DNA of 64,000 bases from Cyanobacteria bacterium MAG CAR3_bin_5. GTDB lineage: Bacteria; Cyanobacteriota; Cyanobacteriia; PCC-6307; Cyanobiaceae. Below the pieces are notes generated by a model. It saw only the letters and a program-made list of their open reading frames with translations. It did not search any database and was not told where the DNA came from. Below, one piece after another: positions 27,901-41,262 of the stretch. A program made the translations under genes and the position numbers. The stretch spans positions 62,001 through 126,000 of the forward strand of contig JAPOTR010000012.1 of assembly GCA_026709085.1 (NCBI GenBank), given 5' to 3'. The stretch's first letter is position 1. Each line of letters opens with the position of its first letter.

Positions 27901-28008
27901 TTTCTGGGTCAGGCGCCCCAGGAGGTGGTGAGCAGGATGCGTTCTAATCTGAGCGAGGCCCGGCAGCAGTACCAATTGGCCCAAGGGCGTCTAACCTCCT
28001 TGGGCTGA
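24910..28008 (+). CDS. valS: cyAbrB domain fused in frame to valyl-tRNA synthetase
   Basis: One uninterrupted frame of 1,032 codons. Residues 1-112 are a second cyAbrB ([48 protein letters not shown]). After a linker of about 15 residues comes a complete class I valyl-tRNA synthetase, with HMGH (HIGH box) near residue 179, the editing domain, [15 protein letters not shown], and KMSKS near 665. The C-terminal anticodon-binding and coiled-coil arm ([15 protein letters not shown]) is present. There is no stop between the two parts. An internal ATG at 25294 ([16 protein letters not shown]) would give a normal 904-residue ValS, so both fused and separate products are possible. ValS charges tRNA-Val, one gene for which lies just upstream. 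Confidence 0.92.
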   Translation: MMLQHTELLNKVHELAGASKTEVIRACGYVTTTKSGRSRLNVTAFYEALLQAKGVRIGGNPKGGRRLDFAGRIQGNGNLVIGKAYTRQLGLAPGDRLAIRIRDGQVMLTVMDQDRPGVDERSTPNSPPMAAMGQYDPKPVESRWQSAWERCDAFHPDPRAPGRPYGVVIPPPNVTGSLHMGHAFEAALIDTMVRFKRLQGYNTLCLPGTDHASIAVQTLLEKQLAQEGTSKDRLGREAFLKRAWAWKQESGGTIVTQLRRLGFSVDWQRERFTLDPGLSRAVQESFLRLHDKGLIYRGEYLVNWCPASGSAVSDLEVEMKEVDGRLWYFRYPLTDGSGHLEVATTRPETMLGDVAVAVNPGDQRYAPLVGRTLTLPLVGRRIPVVADEHVDPQFGTGCVKVTPAHDPNDFAMGRRHGLPMVTVMDKNGRMNEAAGPFHGLDRFEARQAVVAALAAAQALVKVEDYRHSVPYSDRGKVPVEPLLSTQWFVRTKPLAEACLQALDREHLRFVPRRWAKVYRNWLTDIRDWCISRQLWWGHRIPAWFVVSETDNQLRSDTPYVVARNEAEAHEEAQQRYGPEATIQQDEDVLDTWFSSALWPFSTMGWPDEENADLQRWYPNSTLFTGFDIIFFWVARMTMMASACTGAMPFADVYIHGLVRDEQNRKMSKSAGNGIDPLVLCERYGADALRFSLVRGVAGAGQDIRLDFDPATQASNIVEVSRNFANKLWNATRFALLNLDGATPASLGPPDPDKLLIADRWILSRLARTSRTMAEKLDNYGLGESARILYEFAWNDVCDWTIELLKRRLNGSNPEDRHTAQQVLALVIEQLLVLVQPFMPHISEELWHRLTGAHPDTFLALQQWPRLDQAHLDDQLEQQFAALIDAIRVVRNLRTVAGLKPSQTAADVLLVSDNETLCQLLGEAKADIASLGKVGTVNISSTAVTLPRCLSAVSGDLQILLPVGGLVDVEALRGRLQKDLGKAEKEIAVLSQRLRNPGFLGQAPQEVVSRMRSNLSEARQQYQLAQGRLTSLG

Positions 28009-28072
28009 GGGAGGGCGTTCCCGCCCCAGCCCGCACAGGGTTAACCGGGCCCAGTTCCCCGCCACCAATCCC

Positions 28073-28690
28073 ATGCAATCCCTGATCGAAACCATTGAAA
28101 CCTTCCTCAGGGATCTGGGCCCGGTGGGCTGGATCGTGTTTATCGCCCTGTATGCCCTGGCGGTCACCTTCTATGTGCCGGGCTCGGTGCTGACCCTGCT
28201 GGGTGGCGCCTTGTTCGGGCCGCGGCTGGGGGTGCTGGGGGTGCTGGCTGGCGCCTTTCTCGGTATGGCCGGGAACTGGTTTCTCACGCGCCAGTGGCTG
28301 CGTCCCTGGGCCCAGAGGAAACTGGAGCAGAACCCACGGCTGCAACGGGTAGAGCAGGCGTTGAGCCGGGACGAGGGTTGGAAGCTGGTGGCGCTTCTGC
28401 GGCTGTCGCCACTGTTTCCTTTTGTTCTGATCAACCTGGTGTGCGCCCTCACCAGCAACCTGCGCTTCCTGCCCTACATGGCGGCATCAGCCGCCATCCT
28501 GCCGGGCACCGTTCTCTACATCTACATTGGCGACACGGTCCGCCAGGGGTTGACGTTGGATGGCGGCCTGGAGCAGGGTCAATTTCTCCTTCGCATCCTT
28601 GGCGTGGCAGCCACCTTTGCCGTGGTGTGGGTGGTGGGGCGCACAGCCAGCAGGGTGCTGAAGAAGCAGTTGAGTGAAACCGACACCTGA
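28073..28690 (+). CDS. TVP38/TMEM64 (DedA-superfamily) membrane protein
   Basis: A multi-pass membrane protein of 205 residues. The hydrophobic start (WIVFIALYALAVTFYVPGSVLTLLGGALFG) and the VALLRLSPLFPFVLINLVCALTS segment are the hallmark of the TVP38/VTT family, implicated in membrane lipid scrambling or transport in related proteins. It follows valS by 64 bp on the same strand. Its stop abuts the stop of a convergent small gene. Confidence 0.88.
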   Translation: MQSLIETIETFLRDLGPVGWIVFIALYALAVTFYVPGSVLTLLGGALFGPRLGVLGVLAGAFLGMAGNWFLTRQWLRPWAQRKLEQNPRLQRVEQALSRDEGWKLVALLRLSPLFPFVLINLVCALTSNLRFLPYMAASAAILPGTVLYIYIGDTVRQGLTLDGGLEQGQFLLRILGVAATFAVVWVVGRTASRVLKKQLSETDT

Positions 28691-28885
28691 TCAGGCTGCC
28701 CGGAACAAGTTGCGAATGCTGCGGCTGACGGGGGACAGGACCACGTCCCGCAGGACGGCAATGGCCACAAACCAGTACAGACGCAGGCGGGCCATGGGAC
28801 CACGCTGCTGAGCCCGCTGAGCCAAGTGGGCGTACTTGGCGCGACCACAGTCCGTTTTGATCCAGCGTTCAATGCCTTGGTCCAT
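28691..28885 (-). CDS. Small hypothetical protein
   Basis: A 64-residue protein beginning MDQGIERWIKTDCGRAKYAH, with a hydrophobic segment LYWFVAIAVLRDVVL and a basic C-terminus. Composition is protein-like, and it fills the gap between the convergent TVP38-like gene and the exonuclease gene. No family is recognised; it could be a peripheral or single-pass membrane protein. Confidence 0.5.
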   Translation of the reverse strand: MDQGIERWIKTDCGRAKYAHLAQRAQQRGPMARLRLYWFVAIAVLRDVVLSPVSRSIRNLFRAA

Positions 28886-28927
28886 GACCTGACGGGGAAA
28901 ACGGCTTTCAGTCTGGCGCAGTTTCTG

Positions 28928-33076
<4,149 letters not shown>

Positions 33077-33167
33077 GGATCAAGCAGCGGCAGCGAAAAG
33101 CAATTGTGCCTGATGCTCGGCCCCTCCGGGGGCTAGTCTTAGGATGAGGGCCTGGAGCATCAGGGAC

Positions 33168-33710
33168 ATGGGCGTTGCGTTTCTGCCGCCATTGTTCCAC
33201 CGTTACAATCAGGCGTTCTTCGCCCGGACCATTCCCCACGACCAACTGCGCTTCAGTTGGAGCCGCCGCATGAGCCGTGCCGCGGGGTCCTACCGGCGCC
33301 GGGGCAGCCTTGCCCGGATCACTCTCTCGTTGCCGGTGCTGTCACCGTTGCCCGCGTCAGCCACCCACAGCACCCTGGTCCACGAGATGATCCACGCATG
33401 GGTGGATCTGGTGCTGCACCGGCGGGAGGGCCATGGACCCTGTTTCTGCGGCAAGATGGAGGAAATCAACGGCCGGAAAACAGGGCTGACCGTCGGCATT
33501 CGCCACCATTTCCCCGTCCCTGCCCGCCCGGCCTCCTGGCAGGCCCGTTGTGGCTGTTGCGGAGCTGTCACCCCCTATAAGCGGCGCGTCACAGGGCTGG
33601 CCTGCCGCACTTGTTGCCGGCGCTTCAACGGAGGACGGTGGGACCAACGCTTCCTTTTGCGGTTTGAACGACATCCCGCAAACGCCCAGGATCAAGGGAG
33701 TTGGGGCTAG
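33168..33710 (+). CDS. SprT-like zinc-binding protein
   Basis: The protein has 180 residues. The zinc metallopeptidase motif HEMIHAW (HExxH) sits near residue 79, followed by G-H-G-P-C-F with the third ligand region. Two CxxC pairs (C-G-C-C and C-R-T-C-C) near the C-terminus form a zinc ribbon. This matches the SprT family (SprT/Spartan-like), whose eukaryotic members cleave DNA-protein crosslinks. ATG 33168 is favoured over an in-frame upstream start at 33144. Bacterial function is inferred from the family. Confidence 0.85.
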   Translation: MGVAFLPPLFHRYNQAFFARTIPHDQLRFSWSRRMSRAAGSYRRRGSLARITLSLPVLSPLPASATHSTLVHEMIHAWVDLVLHRREGHGPCFCGKMEEINGRKTGLTVGIRHHFPVPARPASWQARCGCCGAVTPYKRRVTGLACRTCCRRFNGGRWDQRFLLRFERHPANAQDQGSWG

Positions 33711-33720
33711 GCTGACAACC

Positions 33721-34266
33721 ATGACAACGCAGGATCCCTACCGTCGCCGCCCTGGTCATGCCCTGGTGAGTCTGGTGGAGGCCGGCCGTGATCTTGTCCA
33801 TGGCGCTGCCGGCGCCAGACCGGGATCACGGCGCCGCAGGAATCTGGGGGGCATCGGCCAGGTGAGCCGTTGGGTTGGCGACGGCATCAATTGGCTCCTG
33901 GATGATGATGGCAATGCGGTGACCCGGGAGGCGCCTTGGACAGAGCCCCAATCCCCCATTGACGGGCGCAGGAACGGGGGCAGACCCGAGCGGATGACCG
34001 GTGATGCATCCGGCGGGGAGCCGTCCTGGTCCGGCCAGGGGAACGATGGGGGGGCACGGCGCCGTCCCCTTCAGGTGATCCCCCACCCTGCTCCCCCTCT
34101 GCTCCGGCAAGCGGATTCTTCCCCAGGGCAGTGGCAAGAGCCCCCATCATCCTCCGAACCTGATCAACCATTCGGCAACCGGGATCAACCGGGATCACGC
34201 CACCGCGAGGGTGGCGGTGGTCGGTCACGCCCCCGTCCCCGCTCCAGCCGCCGCATCAAGCCATGA
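33721..34266 (+). CDS. Hypothetical low-complexity basic protein
   Basis: A protein of 181 residues from ATG 33721 (MTTQDPYRRRPGHALVSLVE). The N-terminal 70 residues look structured (ARDLVHGAAG, VSRWVGDGINWLLDDDGN). The rest is rich in Gly, Arg, Pro and Ser and probably disordered. Its stop overlaps the start of the DUF1269 gene by 4 bp (ATGA), supporting it as a real gene. No family is recognised. Confidence 0.55.
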   Translation: MTTQDPYRRRPGHALVSLVEAGRDLVHGAAGARPGSRRRRNLGGIGQVSRWVGDGINWLLDDDGNAVTREAPWTEPQSPIDGRRNGGRPERMTGDASGGEPSWSGQGNDGGARRRPLQVIPHPAPPLLRQADSSPGQWQEPPSSSEPDQPFGNRDQPGSRHREGGGGRSRPRPRSSRRIKP

Positions 34267-34817
34267 GTCACCTGGTTGTGGTGGGGTTCCCCACGGTGGA
34301 GGAAGCCGAAGACGTGCGTAAAGAACTGGCAGGTCTCCAGCAACAGCACCTGATCTCCCTGGAGGATGCCGTTGTGGTGGAGAGAGACAAGCAGGGCCAT
34401 GTTCACCTGCGTCAAGCCGTGAACCTCACAACCGCCGGCACCATCAGCGGCGGGTTCTGGGGATCGCTGCTTGGGTTGCTCATGCTCGATCCTCTCCTGG
34501 GGGCCGCGGTGGGGGCGGGGATTGGCGCGGCATCAGGGGCCCTGGCGGATATGGGCATTAACGACGACTTCATGCGGGAACTGGGACGCACCCTGCCTGA
34601 AGACAGCGCTGCCCTTTGCCTCTTGGTGCGCACGGTCACTGTGGACCGTGTTCTGGAAAAGCTGCAGAGCCATGCCGGCCACACCAGGCTTCTGCACACG
34701 AGCCTCAGCCACACGGGCGAGAAAAAGCTTCGCAAGGCCCTGGAGTGGAGCAAACATCTCGAAGAGACACAGACAAAGCCGGAAGATTCAGCGGCCCACG
34801 AGCACCATGATCCGTAG
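34263..34817 (+). CDS. DUF1269 family protein
   Basis: The protein has 184 residues. It begins with a ferredoxin-like strand-helix (HLVVVGFPTVEEAEDVRKEL). A glycine-rich hydrophobic hairpin follows (GGFWGSLLGLLMLDPLLGAAVGAGIGAASGAL), then a second alpha/beta part (CLLVRTVTVDRVLEKLQ). This is the DUF1269 layout, of unknown role, possibly membrane or stress related. It overlaps its upstream neighbour by 4 bp. Confidence 0.85.
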   Translation: MSHLVVVGFPTVEEAEDVRKELAGLQQQHLISLEDAVVVERDKQGHVHLRQAVNLTTAGTISGGFWGSLLGLLMLDPLLGAAVGAGIGAASGALADMGINDDFMRELGRTLPEDSAALCLLVRTVTVDRVLEKLQSHAGHTRLLHTSLSHTGEKKLRKALEWSKHLEETQTKPEDSAAHEHHDP

Positions 34818-35736
34818 TGTGCTGATCCGGTCCATGGGCTCCACCACCAACATCACCGTTGCCAATCCCAGCAAGACTGCCGAGATGGCAGCAGGCATAC
34901 GGGCGCTTCATCGGCGCCGCGCCAAACAACCGTTGTTTGACGATCCCCATGCCCTGGCCATGTGCGGAGCTTTCTGGCGTCGCGTGGTCTCCAGCGACTG
35001 CCTTTCCGCCCTGGTGGTGGATACCCTGTTGGCAACCGCTTCGGGCATCATGCCGCTGGTCTATACCCGTGCCCGTTTTGGTGAAGATCTTCTGGAGGCA
35101 TCCATCAAGGATGGTCTGGATCAATACGTGATCGTGGGGGCGGGATATGACACGTTTTCCGCAAGACGTCCCGATCTGATGGAGAAACTGACCCTCTATG
35201 AACTGGATCAGGCGGCAACCCAGAAGTCGAAGCGGGAGCGCATGAAAGCAGCGGGAATCAACGAGCATGAGAACGTGCGTTACATGGCCTCGGATCTGAA
35301 TCGGGAGAAACTCAATGAAGCCCTGGCGCGGGTGGATTTCGATACAACACGTCCTGCTCTGTTCTCCTGGTTTGGCGTTACCTATTACCTGGAGATGGAT
35401 TCCATCAAGGAAACATTGACCAGTATTTCTTCCCACATGGCGCCTGGTTCAGCCATCATGTTTGATTATCTTGCCGATCCCAGGCTGACGCCTTGCGGAT
35501 TCATTAGAATGCAGGAGGACAGCGCCAACTTTGTTGCCAGGCGTGGAGAACCATGGCTTTCCAGTTTTGCGCCAGACGACCTGCCTGCATTTCTAGGTGG
35601 GCTGGGCTATGAAACCGTCCATCATCTCAAGCCGGAAGAAGTTGGACCCCGTTATTTCTCGAAAACAGACGATATTACCTATCCTGCTTTCATGGGTCTT
35701 TACCATGGGGTTGTGGGCAGGACAGAGAACCGTTAA
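34807..35736 (+). CDS. SAM-dependent methyltransferase of the leucine carboxyl methyltransferase type
   Basis: The protein has 309 residues from ATG 34807; ATG 34834 is an alternative that avoids an 11-bp overlap with the DUF1269 gene. Near residue 105, Y-V-I-V-G-A-G-Y-D-T-F-S is the SAM-binding GAGxDT motif, and Y-E-L-D-Q-A is the acidic end of strand 2. F-S-W-F-G-V-T-Y-Y-L is the conserved motif of the TIGR00027/LCM family. Such proteins are often O-methyltransferases of secondary metabolism; the substrate is unknown. Confidence 0.82.
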   Translation: MIRSVLIRSMGSTTNITVANPSKTAEMAAGIRALHRRRAKQPLFDDPHALAMCGAFWRRVVSSDCLSALVVDTLLATASGIMPLVYTRARFGEDLLEASIKDGLDQYVIVGAGYDTFSARRPDLMEKLTLYELDQAATQKSKRERMKAAGINEHENVRYMASDLNREKLNEALARVDFDTTRPALFSWFGVTYYLEMDSIKETLTSISSHMAPGSAIMFDYLADPRLTPCGFIRMQEDSANFVARRGEPWLSSFAPDDLPAFLGGLGYETVHHLKPEEVGPRYFSKTDDITYPAFMGLYHGVVGRTENR

Positions 35737-35739
35737 ACA

Positions 35740-38703
35740 TCAGGCATGAGCCAACTGAGCCAACAGGGGCTTCAGATAGCGGCCTGTATGGCTGTCAGGA
35801 TGCTCAGCAACCTGCTCGGGCGTTCCACAGACCACCTGCTCACCGCCACGATCTCCCCCTTCCGGCCCCAAATCAATCAGCCAGTCAGCACAGCGGATCA
35901 CGTCCAGATTGTGTTCAATAACGACAATGGAGTTGCCCTTCCCCACCAGTCGTTGTAGGATATTCATCAGCGTATGAACATCGTAGAAACTGAGGCCGGT
36001 GGTGGGCTCGTCAATGAGGTACAAGGTTTTACCCGTGGCCCGCTTGGAAAGTTCCGTCGCCAACTTCATGCGCTGAGCTTCTCCGCCGGAAAGCGTGGGG
36101 GCGGATTGTCCCAACCGCATATAACCCAAGCCAACATCCACCAGGCTCTGCAACCGCTGCGCCGCTGGCGGGATGGCTGAGAACACGTCCTTGGCTTCTT
36201 CAATTGTCATTTCCAGCACATCAGAAATCGAATGGCCTTTATAACGAACTTGTAACGTTTCCCGATCATATCTTTTTCCTTTGCACACATCACATTGCAC
36301 ATAGACATCAGGGAGGAAATTCATGGAAATCACGTTCACACCCTGTCCTCCACAGGCTTCACAACGTCCTCCCTTGACGTTAAAGCTGAACTGCCCTGCC
36401 CGATAGCCTCGGGCTTTCGCTTCAACAGTTGCGGCAAAACACTGGCGAATCGCGTCAAAGGCCCCCACATACGTAGCCGGGTTCGAGCGGGGCGTGCGGC
36501 CAATGGGGGACTGATCAATGACAATCACCTTGTCCAGAGCTTCAACCCCCTGGAGTGCTCCCAAACCATCGGGAAACGGTGTCCGATGGCCCAATTTGTT
36601 CTCCAGGGCAGGCTGAAGCAACTCGTTCACCAAGGTGCTTTTGCCGCTGCCACTCACGCCGGTAACGCACACCAGCCGTCCCAGGGGAATGGTAACATTC
36701 AGGTTTTTCAAGTTGTTGCGGTGACAGTTGACCATCTGGAGACAGCGCCGGTTGCGGTGGCGACGTTGCTCTGGCGTGGGGAGATGACAACGCCTGGATA
36801 GATAGGCCCCGGTTAGGGAATCCTGACTGGACAGCACGTTACCAAGGGAGCCGGAGGCAATAATTTCCCCCCCGTGGACACCAGCGCCAGGACCAATGTC
36901 CACCAGATGATCTGCGGATCGGATGGTATCTTCGTCATGCTCCACGACAATGAGGGTATTGCCCAGATTCCGTAACCGGAAGAGGGTTTGCAACAGACGA
37001 CGATTGTCTCTCTGATGTAATCCAATGCTGGGTTCATCCAGCACATAGAGTACACCGGTTAAACCGGAACCAATCTGGGTGGCCAGACGAATCCGCTGCG
37101 CTTCGCCACCCGAAAGGGTGACGGCGGCGCGGTCCAAGCTCAAATACTCCAACCCCACGTCCAGAAGAAAGCGGAGGCGAGCCTGAATCTCCACCAACAC
37201 CGGCTGGGCAATCTGCAACTGGCGGGGCGTCAGCAACGGGGGCTGCTCTTCCTCCCCACCACCCAAGCGCTCAAGACTGGCCAGGCACCGATCAATGGTC
37301 ATGCTGGTGAGATCGTGAATTCCGTAGGGACCCACCAGCACGGACAAAGCTTCTGGTCGCAGCCGCCGCCCGGAACAGCTTTTACAGACAACGTCTTCCC
37401 GATAGTATTCCAGTTTCTGACGTACGGTTTCCGAGCCTGTCTCCTGATACTGGCGCTCCAACATGGCAAGCACACCATGAAACTTCATCCTGTAGCCTTG
37501 ACCAGATCGATACCGGCTATCTCCATGAACAGTAATCAAGTCCTCCACACCATAGAGAATAGCCTGCTGTTGCGCGGAATCAAGCTGAGACCAAGGGGTT
37601 TGCAAGTCAAAGCCCAGTTCCTTCCCAAGGCTATAAAGAAGCGAATATGAGTAATGATCATCCCGGTGACCCCATGGTTCAATCGCTGCATAGATGGGCT
37701 GGTTGGGATCAGGAATCACCCGTTCTACAGTAAAGCAGCGGCGATGGCCGATGCCATGACAATCCGGACAGGCGCCATAGGGGGAATTGAAAGAAAACAA
37801 ACGTGGGGAAAGCTCTTCCATCACCGCCCCATGCACCGGACAGGCAAAGTGTTCGGAGAATATCCACTCCTGCTCGATGCCGGGAGGCAACTCCTCCCCT
37901 TGGCGTAACACCACGTTCACCACTGCCAGACCATCCCCCCGCTGCAGGCACGTGCGCAGAGAGTCGTTGAGGCGCTCGTGAAGCGTGGGGCGGGCAACAA
38001 GCCGATCCACTACCACCTCAATGGTGTGATGGTGATTTTTCTCAAGCACAATGTTGTCGTTCAGTTCCCTCACCTGACCGTTGATTCGCACCCGGGCAAA
38101 TCCCTCCGCCACCAAGCTGGCCAGCAGACGAGCATGGGCGCCCTGCTGGCCCCGCACTACGGGGGCCAGCAATTGAAAACGAATCCCTTCCGGCAACTGC
38201 AGAATGGCGCCCACCATCTCGTCAATGGCCTGGGGCCTGATGGGGCGACCGCAGTGGGGGCAATGGGGCTGTCCGGCCCGACCAAAGAGGAGGCGCAGGT
38301 GATCGTAAATCTCCGTCACCGTGCCCACCGTGGAGCGGGGATTATGGCTGGTGGACTTCTGATCAATGGAAATAGCGGGAGAGAGTCCCTCGATGGCGTC
38401 CACGTCGGGCTTATCAAGCTGGCCCAGAAACTGGCGTGCATAGGTGGACAGGCTCTCCACATAGCGCCGCTGTCCCTCGGCAAAGACGGTGTCAAAGGCG
38501 AGGGACGACTTTCCGCTGCCGCTGACGCCGGTGAACACCACCAGCCGATTGCGGGGAATTGTGAGGCTGACGTTGCGAAGATTATGCTGGCGAGCGCCAC
38601 GAATACGGATCACGTTATCTGGGGACGGCTCCTGGGAAATCTCCGTAGACGCCATAGGGTCCCGCAGATCAAGGGGTTCCCTGGTTGGCCGCTCAATGGG
38701 CAT
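35740..38703 (-). CDS. uvrA: Excinuclease ABC subunit A
   Basis: UvrA is the damage-recognising ATPase of nucleotide excision repair. The 987-residue protein has two ABC modules, each with Walker A (GVSGSGKSSLAFD and GVSGSGKSTLVNE) and signature (TLSGGEAQRIRLA and TLSGGEAQRMKLA). It also has zinc-finger CxxC pairs (CPHCGRP, CEACGGQG...CDVCKG) and the UvrB-binding N-terminal region. Length is slightly above the usual 940 residues because of a short N-terminal extension; ATG 38652 (MASTEISQ) could be the true start. It is preceded on the same strand by pyrF, tyrS and a DUF1825 gene. Confidence 0.96.
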   Translation of the reverse strand: MPIERPTREPLDLRDPMASTEISQEPSPDNVIRIRGARQHNLRNVSLTIPRNRLVVFTGVSGSGKSSLAFDTVFAEGQRRYVESLSTYARQFLGQLDKPDVDAIEGLSPAISIDQKSTSHNPRSTVGTVTEIYDHLRLLFGRAGQPHCPHCGRPIRPQAIDEMVGAILQLPEGIRFQLLAPVVRGQQGAHARLLASLVAEGFARVRINGQVRELNDNIVLEKNHHHTIEVVVDRLVARPTLHERLNDSLRTCLQRGDGLAVVNVVLRQGEELPPGIEQEWIFSEHFACPVHGAVMEELSPRLFSFNSPYGACPDCHGIGHRRCFTVERVIPDPNQPIYAAIEPWGHRDDHYSYSLLYSLGKELGFDLQTPWSQLDSAQQQAILYGVEDLITVHGDSRYRSGQGYRMKFHGVLAMLERQYQETGSETVRQKLEYYREDVVCKSCSGRRLRPEALSVLVGPYGIHDLTSMTIDRCLASLERLGGGEEEQPPLLTPRQLQIAQPVLVEIQARLRFLLDVGLEYLSLDRAAVTLSGGEAQRIRLATQIGSGLTGVLYVLDEPSIGLHQRDNRRLLQTLFRLRNLGNTLIVVEHDEDTIRSADHLVDIGPGAGVHGGEIIASGSLGNVLSSQDSLTGAYLSRRCHLPTPEQRRHRNRRCLQMVNCHRNNLKNLNVTIPLGRLVCVTGVSGSGKSTLVNELLQPALENKLGHRTPFPDGLGALQGVEALDKVIVIDQSPIGRTPRSNPATYVGAFDAIRQCFAATVEAKARGYRAGQFSFNVKGGRCEACGGQGVNVISMNFLPDVYVQCDVCKGKRYDRETLQVRYKGHSISDVLEMTIEEAKDVFSAIPPAAQRLQSLVDVGLGYMRLGQSAPTLSGGEAQRMKLATELSKRATGKTLYLIDEPTTGLSFYDVHTLMNILQRLVGKGNSIVVIEHNLDVIRCADWLIDLGPEGGDRGGEQVVCGTPEQVAEHPDSHTGRYLKPLLAQLAHA

Positions 38704-38770
38704 TCACGGGAGGTTGAGAAGCCACCGGATTCTACCGTTTCCGCCCCACGGAGATGGGAACGGAGGGTTG

Positions 38771-39553
38771 TCAATGGACAGGTCCACAGCCATGGGGAGC
38801 CGCGGCAATCTGCCGGCGGAGTTGGGCAAATGCCAGGCCGGGATCCACGGCCCGGGTGACGGGCCGCCCCACCACCAGCCACGTGGCGCCGCCGGCCATG
38901 GCCTCGGCGGGTGTCATGGTTCGGGCCTGGTCGTCTGCCTGGACGGGGCGGTGGCGGATGCCGGGGGTGACCAGAGCCATGGCGGGTTGCTGGCGGTGGA
39001 GCCGGGGGGCATCCCGGGGGGCGCAAACGCAGCCGCCCAGACCGGCCCGGGCCGCCAGTTGGGCCAGGTGCTCCACATGGGCCGACAGGGAATCTGCAAC
39101 CGCCAGTTGCTGACGGAAGGGCTGGGGATGCCAACTGGTGAGAACCGTGACCGCCAGCAGCAGGGGTGGGGGCAGGCCGGCCTCGGCGGCAGCCTCGGCG
39201 GCGGCCTGCCGGGCCATGGCCATGGCCGCCGTGCCTGCACTGGCATGGACCGTGAGCAGCCCGGCCCCCAGCCCGGCAGCCCGGCGGCAGGCTCCAGCCA
39301 TGGTGGCGGGAATGTCGTGCAACTTGAGATCCAGAAACACCCGCAGGCCACGACTACGCAGTTGGGTCACAATGCCAGGCCCTTCGCTGATGAACAGTTC
39401 CAGGCCCACCTTGACCCAGCACAATCCGGGAATCCCCGCCGCCAGCGCCATGGCCCCATCCCCGTCACAGCCATCCAGGGCTACAATGAGCCTCTCCTCG
39501 GGCGAGGCGGGCAAGAGGGCCTGAAGGTCGGCTGTGTTGCCCATGGCGACCAT
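38771..39553 (-). CDS. pyrF: Orotidine 5'-phosphate decarboxylase
   Basis: This catalyses the last step of UMP synthesis. The active-site signature FLDLKLHDIPATM contains the catalytic Asp-Lys-x-x-Asp set. LIVALDGCDGD at the N-terminus and V-T-P-G-I-R-H-R with V-V-G-R-P-V-T at the phosphate site complete the barrel. Length is about 258 residues. The ATG overlaps the tyrS stop by one base (TGATG), implying translational coupling; a second ATG three codons on is possible. Confidence 0.95.
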   Translation of the reverse strand: MVAMGNTADLQALLPASPEERLIVALDGCDGDGAMALAAGIPGLCWVKVGLELFISEGPGIVTQLRSRGLRVFLDLKLHDIPATMAGACRRAAGLGAGLLTVHASAGTAAMAMARQAAAEAAAEAGLPPPLLLAVTVLTSWHPQPFRQQLAVADSLSAHVEHLAQLAARAGLGGCVCAPRDAPRLHRQQPAMALVTPGIRHRPVQADDQARTMTPAEAMAGGATWLVVGRPVTRAVDPGLAFAQLRRQIAAAPHGCGPVH

Positions 39554-40788
39554 CAGGCAACCAGACGGCAGAAGGTCTTTTTCCCAAGCTGGAGCACCTT
39601 CCCTTCCAGGGTCTCCCTGGCGAAAGCCGCTTTGGGATCCGTGATTTTCTCCCCGTCAAGGCGAAGCCCCCCCCCCTGGATGCGGCGGCGGGCTTCGCTG
39701 GCGCTGGTGACCCCTGCCCTGGTTTTGAAGACCCCATGCAGCAATTGATAGGCCGGAATGGGGGTTGACCAGTCCCAGATGGACGCCAGGCGGATTTCCG
39801 GCACCTGGGCCGCCGAGGTGCTGCTGGATCGGGGTGTCAGCACCAGGGCGGCAGCAGCGGCCTGGGCCTGCTGGGCAGCTTCCCTGCCATGGAGAGAGGC
39901 GGTAACCTCCAGGGCCATGGCTTTTTGCCGCTGGCGGGGATCCCGGGGCAGGGCCGCCGGATCCAGATCCGTCAACAGGGTGACGTAGTCGTCCACCACG
40001 GCATCCGCCACCTTCTCCAGCTTGGAATAGGTGGTGAGGGGATCCTCCCGGAGGCCGATGGTGTTGCCCAGGCTCTTGCTCATCTTTTGCACCCCGTCGG
40101 CGCCCGTGAGAATGGGCATCAACAGCCCGAACTGGGGCGGCTGGCCAAAACAACGTTGCAGATCCCGCCCCATGGCCACGTTGAATTTCTGATCCGTCCC
40201 CCCCAGTTCCACGTCCGCCCTCACCATCACGGAATCGTAGCCCTGCAGGAGGGGATAGAGGAACTCGTGGAGGGCGATGGGGGTCCCCTGTCCGTAGCGG
40301 TTGGCGAAGTCCTCCTTGGCCAGCATCTGCCCTACGGTGGCCGTGCCCAGCAACCGGATTACCTGGCCAAGATCCAGCTTGGCCAGCCATGTGCTGTTGC
40401 GCTGAATCTCCAGACGTCCCGGCGTCGCGAAATCCAGAATCGGACCCAACTGCTCCAGGTAGGTGCGGGCGTTCTCCTCCACCTCCCGGGGGTCAAGCCG
40501 GGGCCGGGTGGCTGATTTGCCGGTGGGGTCCCCGATCCGGGCGGTAAAATCCCCGATGATCACGACCGCCGTGTGGCCGGCATCTTGAAAAGCCCGCAGC
40601 TTGCGGTAGAGGATGGTGTGCCCCAGGTGAATGGAGTTGGCGGTGGGATCAATGCCCAGCTTCACCCGCAGGGGGCGATCAGCCTGCTGGGCGGCCGCCA
40701 GCCGGGCCGAGAGGCTCTGGTTCCGTTGATCGGCAGCATGGGGGAACAGGTCCGCCAGACCCCGTTCCAACCAACCGGGAAGTGTCAT
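39553..40788 (-). CDS. tyrS: Tyrosyl-tRNA synthetase
   Basis: A class I synthetase of 411 residues. It has the HIGH-type motif S-I-H-L-G-H near residue 54, [10 protein letters not shown], the tyrosine-binding Q-G-Y-D-S-V and G-G-T-D-Q-K-F-N blocks, and K-M-S-K-S near 240. It ends with an S4 RNA-binding segment ([10 protein letters not shown]). The long connective spacing places it with the TyrZ-like subgroup. It is coupled to pyrF downstream. Confidence 0.96.
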   Translation of the reverse strand: MTLPGWLERGLADLFPHAADQRNQSLSARLAAAQQADRPLRVKLGIDPTANSIHLGHTILYRKLRAFQDAGHTAVVIIGDFTARIGDPTGKSATRPRLDPREVEENARTYLEQLGPILDFATPGRLEIQRNSTWLAKLDLGQVIRLLGTATVGQMLAKEDFANRYGQGTPIALHEFLYPLLQGYDSVMVRADVELGGTDQKFNVAMGRDLQRCFGQPPQFGLLMPILTGADGVQKMSKSLGNTIGLREDPLTTYSKLEKVADAVVDDYVTLLTDLDPAALPRDPRQRQKAMALEVTASLHGREAAQQAQAAAAALVLTPRSSSTSAAQVPEIRLASIWDWSTPIPAYQLLHGVFKTRAGVTSASEARRRIQGGGLRLDGEKITDPKAAFARETLEGKVLQLGKKTFCRLVA

Positions 40789-40827
40789 CCAGTGCAGTGT
40801 GGCCAGGCTGGATGGTAGGTTGTCGCG

Positions 40828-41145
40828 TCAGCCAATGGCCTGGCGGCGCATCTGCTCCAGGGTGCGCTTCATCTGATCAAACATTTGATCCATGGTGATG
40901 CCCAGTGGTCCCAGTTGGGTTTTCAGTTGCTCCACCGTCATCCGGGCCTGGAAGTCGTCGGAGAGCTCAAAACGCTTCATGAAGATGCGGTAACGCTCCA
41001 TGAGCGCCTCCATCTGGGCAATGAAAAGCCTTTTGCCTTCCCGGTCAAACTTGCCGTAGTCACTGCCAAGGCGCATGAGTTGCTGGTAGTCCTCAAAGAG
41101 GCGCTTCGACTCCTGCTGAACGATTTCCGACTCGAAGAAGCTCAT
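40828..41145 (-). CDS. DUF1825 family protein
   Basis: An all-helical cytosolic protein of 105 residues starting MSFFESEIVQQESKRLFEDYQ, with YGKFDREGKRLFIAQMEALMERYRIFMKRF. This is the DUF1825 family, restricted to cyanobacteria and plastids as far as I recall, of unknown function. ATG 41145 matches the family start; in-frame codons upstream to 41370 read through a region transcribed the other way. It lies 40 bp upstream of tyrS. Confidence 0.9.
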   Translation of the reverse strand: MSFFESEIVQQESKRLFEDYQQLMRLGSDYGKFDREGKRLFIAQMEALMERYRIFMKRFELSDDFQARMTVEQLKTQLGPLGITMDQMFDQMKRTLEQMRRQAIG

Positions 41146-41262
41146 GGCCTGGCTGTGTGTAGGAACCCTGACGTCTTCAATTGTCACCATGAACACCCGC
41201 CTTGGGGCTTGCCGTTGTTGGCGTGTTTGCCACACTTGGGCGTCCTTGACGATGCGCAGTTG

